Assembly: GCF_900240975.1 (NCBI RefSeq)
Contig: NZ_LT968775.1
Location: 248,001-312,000, forward strand
Direction of reading: 5' to 3'
Length of the DNA: 64,000 nucleotides
Source: Mycobacterium sp. 4858
Lineage (GTDB): Bacteria > Actinomycetota > Actinomycetes > Mycobacteriales > Mycobacteriaceae
Shown here in pieces: positions 9,745 to 19,341 of the stretch. The notes under the pieces are model-generated. The model did no database searches and was not told the origin of the DNA. It saw nothing but the letters and a program-made list of their open reading frames with translations. The first letter of the stretch is position 1; every line of letters starts with the position of its first letter. The position numbers and the translations under genes are program-made.

Positions 9745-11070
9745 ATGAGTGATCTTGTGGAGCGCGTCCGCGAGGTGTTGCCGTCGGTGCGGCGCGACCT
9801 CGAGGACCTGGTGCGCATCGAATCGGTGTGGGCCGACCCGGGCCGACGCGACGAGGTGCACCGCAGCGCGCGAGCGGTGGCGGACCTGTTGTCGCAGGCC
9901 GGATTTGGTGATGTGCAGATCGTCAGCGAGGACGGCGCCCCGGCGGTCATCGCGCGGCATCCCGCGCCGCCGGGCGCGCCGACCGTGCTGCTCTACGCCC
10001 ACCACGACGTGCAGCCCGAAGGCGATGCCGGCCAGTGGGCGTCGCCACCCTTCGAACCCACCGAACGCGGTGGCCGGCTTTATGGACGCGGCAGCGCCGA
10101 CGACAAGGCCGGGATCGCAACGCATTTGGCGGCGTTCCGGGCGCACGGGGGGCAGCCGCCGGTCGGGGTGACGGTCTTCGTCGAAGGTGAGGAGGAGTCC
10201 GGCTCGCCGTCGCTGGGCCGCCTGCTGGCCGCCCACCGCGGCGCGCTCGCGGCCGATGTGATCGTCATCGCCGACTCGGACAACTGGAGCACCGACGTTC
10301 CGGCGCTGACCGTTTCGTTGCGGGGCCTGGTCGACTGCGTGGTCGAGGTCGCCACGCTCGACCACGGCCTGCACTCCGGCATCTGGGGCGGGGTAGTGCC
10401 CGACGCGCTGAGCGTGCTGGTGCGGCTGCTGGCCAGCCTGCACGACGATGACGGCAACGTCGCCGTCGCCGGTCTGCACGAAAGCGCCGCAGCCGCCGTG
10501 GATTACCCGCCCGAGCGGGTGCGGGCGGACTCCGGTCTGCTGGACGGGGTGTCCGAGATCGGTTCGGGTTCGGCGCCGCAGCGGCTGTGGGCCAAGCCCG
10601 CGATCACCGTGATCGGCATCGACACCACGCCCATCGACAAGGCGTCGAACACGTTGATCCCGCGAGCGCGGGCAAAGATCAGCATGCGGGTCGCGCCCGG
10701 GGGTGACGCCGGGGCACACCTGGATGCGCTGACGTCACATCTGGAAAAGCACGCACCGTGGGGTGCGCGGGTGACCGTCACCCGCGGCGACATCGGCGAG
10801 CCTTACGCCATCGATGCCAGCGGCCCGGTGTACGACGCCGCGCGGGCGGCCTTCCGGCAGGCGTGGGGCACCGACCCGATCGACATGGGCATGGGTGGCT
10901 CCATCCCGTTCATCGCCGAATTCGCCGCAGCCTTCCCGCAGGCCAAGATTCTGGTCACCGGCGTCGAGGACCCCGCCACCCAGGCGCACAGCATCAACGA
11001 AAGCCTGCATCTGGGGGTGCTGGAACGCGCCGCTGTCGCCGAGGCGCTGCTGCTGGCCAACCTGGGCTGA
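9745..11070 (+). CDS. M20 family metallopeptidase (dipeptidase-like)
   Basis: A 441-residue cytosolic M20/M28-type zinc peptidase, orthologous by position to Rv2522c. Metal and catalytic motifs are visible: YAHHDVQP (His ligand and Asp), GRGSADDKAG (bridging Asp), and EGEEESGS (catalytic Glu-Glu pair). A dimerisation-type insert sits between the two catalytic halves, and the C-terminal ligand His is in QAHSINE. The family hydrolyses dipeptides or acylated amino acids; the substrate here is unknown. The ATG at 9745 begins MSDLVERVREV, where family similarity starts; an upstream in-frame GTG has none. It ends facing the DUF3060 gene. Confidence 0.9.
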   Translation: MSDLVERVREVLPSVRRDLEDLVRIESVWADPGRRDEVHRSARAVADLLSQAGFGDVQIVSEDGAPAVIARHPAPPGAPTVLLYAHHDVQPEGDAGQWASPPFEPTERGGRLYGRGSADDKAGIATHLAAFRAHGGQPPVGVTVFVEGEEESGSPSLGRLLAAHRGALAADVIVIADSDNWSTDVPALTVSLRGLVDCVVEVATLDHGLHSGIWGGVVPDALSVLVRLLASLHDDDGNVAVAGLHESAAAAVDYPPERVRADSGLLDGVSEIGSGSAPQRLWAKPAITVIGIDTTPIDKASNTLIPRARAKISMRVAPGGDAGAHLDALTSHLEKHAPWGARVTVTRGDIGEPYAIDASGPVYDAARAAFRQAWGTDPIDMGMGGSIPFIAEFAAAFPQAKILVTGVEDPATQAHSINESLHLGVLERAAVAEALLLANLG

Positions 11071-11096
11071 CGGTGGCCCCTTAAGTAGCAGCCGCT

Positions 11097-11639
11097 TTAC
11101 CGCCGCTGAGACACGACGTTGTTGTTTCCCGTCTTCTCGATCCTCGGTGCGCCCGAGTGGTACGTCACCGCGTTGTCGTCGCCGAAAACGTCGATGGTGT
11201 CGGCGCTGTCGGCGGCGACGTGATTCCCGCTGCCGAAGATCTCCAGCCTGTCGCAGTTGCCGGTGACGGTGTAGGTGTTGTTGTCGCCGTCCAGCTTCAG
11301 GTCCCCGCCGTTGCAGTCGATCTTGTCTTTCGCGCCGCTGTTGATCATTACGAGGTTTCCCTGCACGGTGGTGCCGGCGTGACTCAAGAAGAACGCGATC
11401 GCCAACGCCGACGCGACCGCGCACAGGCCCAAGATCAGCTTCCATCGCCGCGTAATCGCGAGCTTCGCGATATCGCCGAACTTCTGCGGACCGCCGAAGT
11501 CTTGACCGCTGGGTGTGCCGGGCGGCCGCGGCGCTGCCCCAGGTGTTCGGCCGGCGCCGCGCTCAAGGTCGCGAATGTATTGCTCGGGGTCGTCCGCGTC
11601 CACGGCTACATGATCCGCTTCGGCCTGTGCAGAGTGCAA
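11097..11639 (-). CDS. DUF3060 domain membrane-anchored protein
   Basis: 180 residues. The N-terminal third is polar and proline-rich (DPEQYIRDLERG, then PRPPGTPSG), followed by one strong hydrophobic segment at about residues 70-88 (LILGLCAVASALAIAFFLS). An Asn/Asp/Gly-rich C-terminal half then carries short repeats such as DGDNNTYTV, GSGNHVAA and GDDNAVTY. That is the beta-helix-like DUF3060 pattern. Topology is probably type II with the repeat domain outside. Function is unknown. The gene converges on the M20 peptidase with a 26-base gap. Confidence 0.8.
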   Translation of the reverse strand: MHSAQAEADHVAVDADDPEQYIRDLERGAGRTPGAAPRPPGTPSGQDFGGPQKFGDIAKLAITRRWKLILGLCAVASALAIAFFLSHAGTTVQGNLVMINSGAKDKIDCNGGDLKLDGDNNTYTVTGNCDRLEIFGSGNHVAADSADTIDVFGDDNAVTYHSGAPRIEKTGNNNVVSQRR

Positions 11640-11657
11640 TGGTCGGTGGCCTGACCG

Positions 11658-11945
11658 TTACGGCCACGGGAAGCCGGGCGCCGGCGGGGGCACTTGCGCC
11701 GGGTCAGCCTCCGCGAAGTGATACACCGGGCCCGACGGGCCGTTCTGAACTGTGACGGCGAACCAGTGGCACACGCTCAGGTCGAATCCTGGCGGTATCG
11801 GAACCGTGTATCCCCATTTCTGGCCGGGGCAGTAGTGCCAGTAGGACGGGCCAGCTTGGGCGGGTACGGCCAAGCCCAGACCGGCCACCGCTACGCCGCC
11901 GGAAAGCATCGCCGCCCCGACGATCCGACGCCGGGGTGTATTCAT
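11658..11945 (-). CDS. Small secreted protein, 95 aa
   Basis: Begins at the ATG at 11945 with a typical mycobacterial export signal: basic MNTPRRR, a hydrophobic core (IVGAAMLSGGVAVAGLGLAV) and a PAQA cleavage site, leaving about 65 mature residues with two cysteines (HYCPGQ, SVCHWF) that may form a disulfide. The mature part is rich in Trp, Tyr and Pro. The frame stays open well upstream of the ATG, but the signal peptide fixes the start. Family not recognised. The DUF3060 gene lies 18 bases downstream on the same strand, so the two may be co-transcribed. Confidence 0.7.
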   Translation of the reverse strand: MNTPRRRIVGAAMLSGGVAVAGLGLAVPAQAGPSYWHYCPGQKWGYTVPIPPGFDLSVCHWFAVTVQNGPSGPVYHFAEADPAQVPPPAPGFPWP

Positions 11946-12135
11946 CGGAAAATCCTCTCGTTGCCGATCGCGCCGTACGTTGCGGCGAACCACTTGCGAA
12001 ATTCTTGGCGTCGGCTTGCGGCTACCGATCCCAGTTTCTGCCCAGCGCCGTTGCTGCAACGCTGCCGCGGTGAAGTTGCCGAGATGCCGCAAGCAGCGCA
12101 AAGTACGGGTCAGCGGGGGCAAGAAGGGAGCACCG

Positions 12136-12492
12136 ATGAAGACACCGTTCGCTGCGGCCTCCGCCGCATTCGTATCAGCGGCGCTGACGACCGCACCGGC
12201 TGCGTTCGCTGCGCCGGGCGACGCGGTCGTGTACACCGTGACGTCGGACGCGCCGTTGGCGGCGGTGTCGTACATCGACGCGACAGGTGTCCTGCAGACG
12301 CTGACCAATCAGCCTGTGCCGTGGTCCATCTCATTCACCAGCAAGGACGCGAGTCCCACGGCAGTGCTGACCGTTGCCGCGAACCCGACCGGTCAAAAGA
12401 CGACCTGCACAATTACGGTCAACGGAGCGGTGAAGGACACCAAGTCCACGACGGGCACGGGCGAAGCCGGCCTGGCCCAGTGCGCGGCGTAA
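12136..12492 (+). CDS. Secreted MmpS-like protein, 118 aa
   Basis: An ATG at 12136 with an AAGGGAG ribosome-binding site about 6 bases upstream. A signal peptide (MKTPFAAASAAFVSAALTTA, cleavage after AFA) precedes a roughly 90-residue domain. The domain resembles the extracytoplasmic part of MmpS proteins: VVYTVTSDAPLAAVSYID, a VPWSISF stretch, and TTCTITVNGAVKD with paired cysteines (CTITV and QCAA). True MmpS proteins have an uncleaved membrane anchor and usually neighbour mmpL; this one looks exported and has no mmpL next to it. A related domain occurs in the broken gene at 28.9-29.7 kb. Confidence 0.8.
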   Translation: MKTPFAAASAAFVSAALTTAPAAFAAPGDAVVYTVTSDAPLAAVSYIDATGVLQTLTNQPVPWSISFTSKDASPTAVLTVAANPTGQKTTCTITVNGAVKDTKSTTGTGEAGLAQCAA

Positions 12493-12495
12493 CCG

Positions 12496-12510
12496 GAGCG
12501 GGTACCGCTC
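12496..12510. terminator. Hairpin between convergent genes
   Basis: A perfect inverted repeat GAGCGG-GTA-CCGCTC lies in the 24-base gap between the stop of the MmpS-like gene and the stop of bcp. The position suggests a bidirectional terminator. No U-tract is present, which is common for mycobacterial terminator candidates. Confidence 0.35.
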
Positions 12511-12516
12511 AGCGGT

Positions 12517-12990
12517 TCACACCGACAGGTCGCGACGCAGTTTGGCGACGTGCCCGGTGGCCTTGACGTAGTACTGCGCGAGGGCGATCTTGCCCTTTTC
12601 GTCGACCACGAAGGTCGAGCGGATCACGCCCTGCACGGTCTTGCCGTACATCTGCTTCTCGCCGTAGGCGCCCCAGGCCGTCAGCACCTTGCGCTCGGGA
12701 TCCGACAGCAGCGGGAACGTCAGCTTCTCGGCGTCACGAAACTTGGCCAGCTTCTCCGGCTTGTCGGGGGAGATGCCGATCACGTCGAGGCCGGCGTCGC
12801 TGAGTTCGTGCAGGTTGTCGCGGAAGTCGCAGGCCTGCTTGGTGCAGCCCGGCGTGGAGGCCGCCGGGTAGAAGTACACGATGACGCGGCGCCCCTTGTA
12901 GTCGGCCAGCGACACCTGGTTGCCGTCGGCGTCGGGCAGGCTGAAGGAGGGCGCTTTGTCGCCCGGCGCAAGCCGCGTGGTCTCGGCCAT
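12517..12990 (-). CDS. bcp: Peroxiredoxin Q / bacterioferritin comigratory protein
   Basis: 157-residue thiol peroxidase of the PrxQ/BCP subfamily, orthologous by position to Rv2521. It reduces peroxides using a peroxidatic Cys at position 49 in PAASTPGCT, with a resolving Cys at 54 (TKQACDF), the helix-2 spacing typical of two-cysteine PrxQ. The N-terminal GDKAPSFSLPDADG and the FRDAEKLTFPLLSD segment are standard for the family. It starts at the ATG at 12990 and is cytosolic. It diverges from the DUF3618 gene across about 100 bases. Confidence 0.95.
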   Translation of the reverse strand: MAETTRLAPGDKAPSFSLPDADGNQVSLADYKGRRVIVYFYPAASTPGCTKQACDFRDNLHELSDAGLDVIGISPDKPEKLAKFRDAEKLTFPLLSDPERKVLTAWGAYGEKQMYGKTVQGVIRSTFVVDEKGKIALAQYYVKATGHVAKLRRDLSV

Positions 12991-13088
12991 CTTCTGGGCC
13001 CCTTTCTGTTCACCGGAGCGTGGGGGTTACCGCCAGCTGATCTAGGGTAGTGCGTCAGGTGCATCAGGCCGATTGGGAGGACAGACAC

Positions 13089-13316
13089 GTGGCGGACCGG
13101 GACCCCGAGGCCATCAAGCGGGACATCGACGTCGCCCGCGACCAGCTGGCGGCCACCGTCGACACTCTTGCCGTGCGGGCCAACCCGCGCCGCCTCGCCG
13201 ACGACCTGAAGGCGAAGGCGATCGAGTTCGTGAAGAAGCCGGCGGTGACGGTGACCCTGGCCGGCGTCGGTGCCCTCGTGGTCGTGGTGGTGGTGCACCG
13301 GGTGCGCAACCGCTGA
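13089..13316 (+). CDS. DUF3618 small membrane protein
   Basis: 75 residues starting at the GTG at 13089, chosen because GGGAGG lies 8 bases upstream and because the family starts at ADRDPEAIKRDID. The DUF3618 signature is IKRDIDVARDQLAATVDTLAVRANPRRLADDLK, followed by one C-terminal transmembrane segment (VTVTLAGVGALVVVVVV) and a short basic tail. Orthologous by position to Rv2520c. The function of DUF3618 proteins is not established. The stop is only 4 bases from the stop of the convergent DUF3556 gene. Confidence 0.85.
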   Translation: MADRDPEAIKRDIDVARDQLAATVDTLAVRANPRRLADDLKAKAIEFVKKPAVTVTLAGVGALVVVVVVHRVRNR

Positions 13317-13320
13317 CGCC

Positions 13321-15063
13321 TCAGGTCATGCCGGCACCCGTGCCGCTCTGCACGTGCACCGGAATGCCGTCGTCCCATGGCTGCGCCGCGACCATGTCCT
13401 CGACGTCGACGTAGCCGCGCTCGAATTCGCCGGTCGCCGCGTCGACAAGCCGATATTCCTGCCGCTGGACGTGGATGGGTTGGGCGTCCAGAATGACCAC
13501 CCGCACGTCGCCGGGCTGGAAGTCGCAGCGCTGCTGTAAGGCCTCGATGAGGCATTCGTTGTGCATGTGCCCGTCGCCGAAGTTCCATCCCAGCACCATC
13601 GAGCACAGGACCTCGCCCTCGCACAGGTTGTAGTCGTCCTCGTCGTAGCCGGCCAGCGCGCGGTGCACCAGGGTGAACAGCGCGCGGCCGTGTGTGTTCA
13701 TCCCGCGGAACGCCATGGCGAGGTGAAGCGGGACCAGGGTCGCCTCCCTGGAGCCGTAGAGGCGCTCGAGCTGCAGGTGTTGCATGGGTCCCAACGCGCG
13801 CGACCCGGTGCGGAACTTCTCGTCGACCGATGGCTTGACGCACCACACGGTGGTGTCCCAGTTGCCCGCGTAGTACCGCATGCCCGGCAGGAAGGACACC
13901 TTGCGCGGGTAGAGGTTTCCGACGACGACGATTCCGGCGATGACCACGAAGAGGATCGCCACCGGCAACGGGTCGGCCAGATCGGACAGTCTGAGGCGGG
14001 CGTGCGCCACGAACAGCGACAGCACCCCGAAGATCATGAACACGTTCCACTCCAACGGCACCCCCATCGGGAAGGCCAGCAGGATGTTCAGGTGGAACAC
14101 GATCATCACGAACGCGGCGATGGCCGTGGGCCAGCCGCCGTGGGAGAAGAGCAACGCCAGCGGCACCAGGCCCTCGACGGCGGTGGAGAAGTGCGCGATG
14201 AAACCCGCCAGCGCGCTGGGGCGCAGGTCGTCCGGATAGCGCTTGAACATCGACCGCTTGAGCGGGCCCGACGGGATGAACGGGTTGTTCGCCAGCATCG
14301 TCGAGATGACGAAGGGGAAGTGCCGGTTGAGCTTTGAGGTGGCCGCCCCCAGCCAGATGACCATGAAGACCACCTTGGCCCCGATGATCGAGTCCGCCCC
14401 GGAGAACAGGAACACCAGTGCGAGCGGCGCGTAGACCTCGCCGCGGGCGGCCAGGAAGATGACCTTGTCGCGCAGGCCGACGGCGGCCAGGACCGCCAGG
14501 ATCGCCACGGTGTGCCAGGGCGCCAGCACCCCAATCTGCGTGTGCAGGGCGGGGATTGGGCCGGTGCCGCCGGAGACCAACGCGATCGCCAGCAACACCA
14601 GCAGCGCGGCGTAGAGCGCCGCGTCGATCGGGCTGCGGACGGTGCCCTTGGTCAGCGGGACCCGGTCGGGCCAGGGTGGCAGCCGGATGGTGCCGGGGCG
14701 CAGCCAGTACAGGATGGAGCCCATCGGCGGGAAGTAACGCCCGGCCAGTGGCCCGAAGCAGCAGCCCAGCCCGACGACTTCGAACAGCATGGTGTACAGC
14801 ACGGCCTTCTCGAACACGATCGGCTCCGACCACCACGCGGCGACGCCCGTGAAGCCGCCGATGCCCGCCGTGCACCACCCGAACACCCAGCCGCCGAGAA
14901 CGTACAGCGCGATCTTCACCCCGTACATCACATGCATCACCAGCGGGGTGCCGAACCCGTTTTCCGCGATGTGGCGCACCATCGGCACGATCCGCTGCGC
15001 GCGGCTCTGCTTGCTCCAGTCGGCGATGTCGACGACGGGCAGGTTCGGCTGGATGAACCCCAT
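13321..15063 (-). CDS. DUF3556 multi-pass membrane protein
   Basis: 580 residues from the ATG at 15063 (MGFIQPNLPVVDIADWSK, the usual start of this actinobacterial family). About ten hydrophobic segments cover residues 50-390, in an HTTM/vitamin-K-dependent-carboxylase-like arrangement with polar loops such as NNPFIPSGPLKRSMF. The last 180 residues look cytosolic, with HNECLIEALQQRCDF and FERGYVDVEDMV. DUF3556 is common in mycobacteria but has no settled function. The open frame extends about 270 bases upstream of the chosen ATG without family features. Confidence 0.85.
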   Translation of the reverse strand: MGFIQPNLPVVDIADWSKQSRAQRIVPMVRHIAENGFGTPLVMHVMYGVKIALYVLGGWVFGWCTAGIGGFTGVAAWWSEPIVFEKAVLYTMLFEVVGLGCCFGPLAGRYFPPMGSILYWLRPGTIRLPPWPDRVPLTKGTVRSPIDAALYAALLVLLAIALVSGGTGPIPALHTQIGVLAPWHTVAILAVLAAVGLRDKVIFLAARGEVYAPLALVFLFSGADSIIGAKVVFMVIWLGAATSKLNRHFPFVISTMLANNPFIPSGPLKRSMFKRYPDDLRPSALAGFIAHFSTAVEGLVPLALLFSHGGWPTAIAAFVMIVFHLNILLAFPMGVPLEWNVFMIFGVLSLFVAHARLRLSDLADPLPVAILFVVIAGIVVVGNLYPRKVSFLPGMRYYAGNWDTTVWCVKPSVDEKFRTGSRALGPMQHLQLERLYGSREATLVPLHLAMAFRGMNTHGRALFTLVHRALAGYDEDDYNLCEGEVLCSMVLGWNFGDGHMHNECLIEALQQRCDFQPGDVRVVILDAQPIHVQRQEYRLVDAATGEFERGYVDVEDMVAAQPWDDGIPVHVQSGTGAGMT

Positions 15064-15631
15064 GGCGGCTCCTTCGACGCACTCGTACCCGGTAGCGGGT
15101 AGGCGCCAACCGGTGCAGCAAAAAATACCTGGAGCAACAGCTATCGCGGGGGCATACGGCGTCAAAAATAGAGTCGGTTCCTTGCGCCCCGGCGGCGGTC
15201 GGTGTTCTCGCCAATATGGGCAGTCACTGCACGCGGCGCCGCGTTGTTCGGATGTTACGGTGCGACCTGAACAATCTGCAGCGCAGTGGTTTCGGCACAT
15301 TGAGGAAGTGGCGCGACCGGGCCCGGTCACGAATGCAGCCGAATCCGGGGCAGCCGGCGCCGTTTTCGGTGGCGAGCGGTGGCGCCGGCGCCGCGTCTCG
15401 TACGCCTCCTAGGGGCGGTCGACTGGCAAACCATGCAGCACGGAAGCGGCTACCAACTGCAAAGTCGTTGTCCAGGAACGTTTTTCGCGCCGGGTCAGTG
15501 CGGACCGGGTGAGGTTGGTCACGAACCCGACGCCGCGCACCCGACTCGGATCGTTTTCACAGCTCATTGATGGCCAGCTGACAAGTAATGCCTTGTACAG
15601 TCCTGCGACTGTGGGCCGTGAGAGCGCTCGG
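15064..15631. other. Intergenic, no gene recognised
   Basis: The 568 bases between the DUF3556 gene and the small secreted-protein ORF hold no convincing gene. A perfect 14-bp palindrome GACCGGGCCCGGTC lies at 15315-15328, but such GC palindromes are expected often here. The segment next to the DUF3556 start has an A-run (15120-15126) that could belong to its promoter. Confidence 0.4.
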
Positions 15632-16060
15632 ATGACGCGACGACGGCGGTCGATCGTCGCCGTCGTGTCGGCGCTGAGCCTGTTCGTCGCCTTGATCGCC
15701 GGGTCCTCCCTGCGCCCGCAGTTCGCAGCGGGCACGCTCCCCGAGCCGGCGGCGTGGACCCAGCAAACCCAAAGTGCGCAAACGCAAGCCGGTCATGCGC
15801 GCGCTGACGCTGCCCAAACGATCAGCCGTGCCGACCATGGCCCGGCAACCGGCTCGACGTCGACGGACAAAAAGCCGTTCCACAGCATGTGGATGACACG
15901 CGACCGGCCGATCAGCTGGCCTCCGATGACGCACCAAGGCGGCTGGTTGGCGTTGCCGACTTCGTTTGCCGCGGCCGAGCCGCCGCCGGTCCGCGTCGCG
16001 CCTGCGGCCGTTCCCGACCACCGAGACAACTCCACCCGGCTCTGCGTTATCCGCTGCTGA
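15632..16060 (+). CDS. Possible small secreted or membrane-anchored protein
   Basis: From the ATG at 15632 the frame encodes 142 residues. A signal-like start (MTRRRR, then SIVAVVSALSLFVALIAGSS) precedes a Gln/Ala/Thr-rich low-complexity stretch and a Pro-rich end with two Cys (LCVIRC). Nothing in it matches a domain I recognise, and the ribosome-binding site is weak. The export signal is the only positive evidence for a real gene. It could instead start at an upstream GTG near 15611. Confidence 0.4.
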   Translation: MTRRRRSIVAVVSALSLFVALIAGSSLRPQFAAGTLPEPAAWTQQTQSAQTQAGHARADAAQTISRADHGPATGSTSTDKKPFHSMWMTRDRPISWPPMTHQGGWLALPTSFAAAEPPPVRVAPAAVPDHRDNSTRLCVIRC

Positions 16061-16258
16061 GGGGTCGGACCCCGAACTTTCGCGCCTTCCGACTAGGCCT
16101 GTGCAGCCCACGCGCACAGCACCTTTGCTTCGGCGCTGCCCGCGTTCGCAGGTCTGAAGGCACTCCCATGAGCGGCCCATAGCCGATCCCCATATTGCGG
16201 CGCCCTGCGACGCCCTGAGCGTCGGGCGCTCATCCCTTCGCATCCTCGAGGAACCGAC

Positions 16259-17556
<1,298 letters not shown>

Positions 17557-17661
17557 ACCGAACGTCCGGCCGACGGGACCCGCCGTGCAGATCGCCGAGC
17601 CTTCGCGCGGTGCCGACGCATCCATCCTGGTCATAGGCGGAAACGTTGAGTACGTCTGTGG

Positions 17662-17734
<73 letters not shown>

Positions 17735-17908
17735 TTTCGACGGCCGAGACCGCGTACGCGACAATAACAGGCGTCCTGCCGCGGTGCGAAATCCTCCGAT
17801 CCCTTCCAGGATAGCCAACACCGCCGGGAGGGGCGGGATGGTTGGCGCCCGTGCGAGCGTTCCGGCGCTAATAGTCGACGAAAGCACCTGTTGCGCACAA
17901 CGATCGGC

Positions 17909-19147
17909 TCAGAAGAGCGTCCCGCAGTACGGGGCCCGGTCGGTGGCGAAGGCGGCGTTCAGGTCGTGGAGTGTGCCCCGCCGCAGCTCGGTGATCCGGC
18001 CGGTTCGGCTGAGTTCGGAGGCGCTGTGCGCGCCCATATACATGGTGGCGAGATCGGCCAGGCTGACCTTCACGTCGGCGGAACCGTCGTGCGGCGTGCA
18101 CTTTCCCACGCCGTCACGGGTCTGCAGCAGGAATTGTCCGCCCGCCAGGCCGAGCGGGTCGTCGACTTCCAGCGTGACCTCGAGGTCGGCGGCGTAGGCG
18201 CGGGTGCCGAGGACCTCGGGGACATCGTTGATCCGCACCCACAGGAAATCGTTCACGCCGGTGGTTTCCGCGGCTCGCAGGTCGGTGAGCTTGAGCGGCA
18301 GCGGGTCGTCAGCCGGCACGTCGATCTCGACGGTGTCGAACATCTCCAAGACCAGCAATGTCTGTAGCAACTCGGTGTGCGCCTCGTCCGTGACGGGGCA
18401 GAAGTCTTCGACGACGACGGTCCCCAACGGGGGTCGGTACCCGTGGTCCGACTGGCCGACGACCCGGTACGTCAAGAAGCCGTCCGGATGGATCGTGTAG
18501 TTCAGCGCGGTCCCATTCCCGCGCTGGGTTGGCCTGTCGTCGAAGTAGTCCGCCCACCAGGCGTCGTCGCGGGTCACCGCGCCGGGCGTTGTGGCGCACC
18601 ATCTTTCGTAGATTTTCGGCAGCAGGTGTTGCGCTTCGTCGGTGTGCACCTCGCGAGCCCTGATCTCGCTCGGCGGGGTGCGCAGCTTGGCGAATCGGCG
18701 GTCGATGCGGTAGCTGCGGAGGTAGCTCGCCACGCCGGCGCCGAAGCCGTCGTACATCGCGGTCTGGGTCGGCACACCGAAGACGATCGGGTAACCGCGG
18801 TCGATGAGTATGCCCAGCCCCTTGGCGCTGAGCTGTGCCCATACCCCCTTGCCCTGATGCGTTGACGCGACGGCGATCATCGTCAGCCATGCGGCCCGCA
18901 GGCTGGTTCCACCCGGCACCGTCAGCTGGGTCGGGTAGATGATGGACGTTCCCACCAGCAACGGCTGTTGCGGATCGGAGACGTCCTCGGCCACCAGGAT
19001 GTCGTTGACGCTGACGCGGCGTTTCCACGCCTCGATGGCAACGTCGTCCACCGGGTCGCCGAAGGTACGGGCCTGATTCCGGTAGACGGCTTGCAGGTCG
19101 TCTTCGGTCGGATGCCTCATGCTGATGGCGTTGTCGGTCGAGTTCAT
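17909..19147 (-). CDS. Eis family GNAT N-acetyltransferase
   Basis: 412 residues with the tripartite Eis fold: N-terminal GNAT domain, central GNAT-like domain and SCP2-like C-terminal domain. The acetyl-CoA loop reads STHQGKGVWAQL, the general-acid Tyr is in TAMYDGFGAG, and the protein ends in Phe (CGTLF), whose terminal carboxylate acts as base in Eis. Family members acetylate lysines or aminoglycoside amines at several positions. M. tuberculosis eis is Rv2416c at another locus, so this may be a paralogue or a relocated orthologue; I leave the symbol blank. It is divergent from the MmpL gene, with 194 bases between starts. Confidence 0.9.
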   Translation of the reverse strand: MNSTDNAISMRHPTEDDLQAVYRNQARTFGDPVDDVAIEAWKRRVSVNDILVAEDVSDPQQPLLVGTSIIYPTQLTVPGGTSLRAAWLTMIAVASTHQGKGVWAQLSAKGLGILIDRGYPIVFGVPTQTAMYDGFGAGVASYLRSYRIDRRFAKLRTPPSEIRAREVHTDEAQHLLPKIYERWCATTPGAVTRDDAWWADYFDDRPTQRGNGTALNYTIHPDGFLTYRVVGQSDHGYRPPLGTVVVEDFCPVTDEAHTELLQTLLVLEMFDTVEIDVPADDPLPLKLTDLRAAETTGVNDFLWVRINDVPEVLGTRAYAADLEVTLEVDDPLGLAGGQFLLQTRDGVGKCTPHDGSADVKVSLADLATMYMGAHSASELSRTGRITELRRGTLHDLNAAFATDRAPYCGTLF

Positions 19148-19341
19148 CGCTCATCCAATCCGCTTATAGCCCAGCCAAAACGGCACTTCGCACTGCGAAT
19201 GACCTATTGGGGGCCCCTCCCGTTCGATACCCGAGTGGTGAATTGCCAAACGTCACCGGGCCGGCCCTGACGAAGGTGGGTCAGGTTCACCCGTTCGGGT
19301 ATAGGGATACGCCGGGGCCATTAGCGCTGAAAGGACTAACC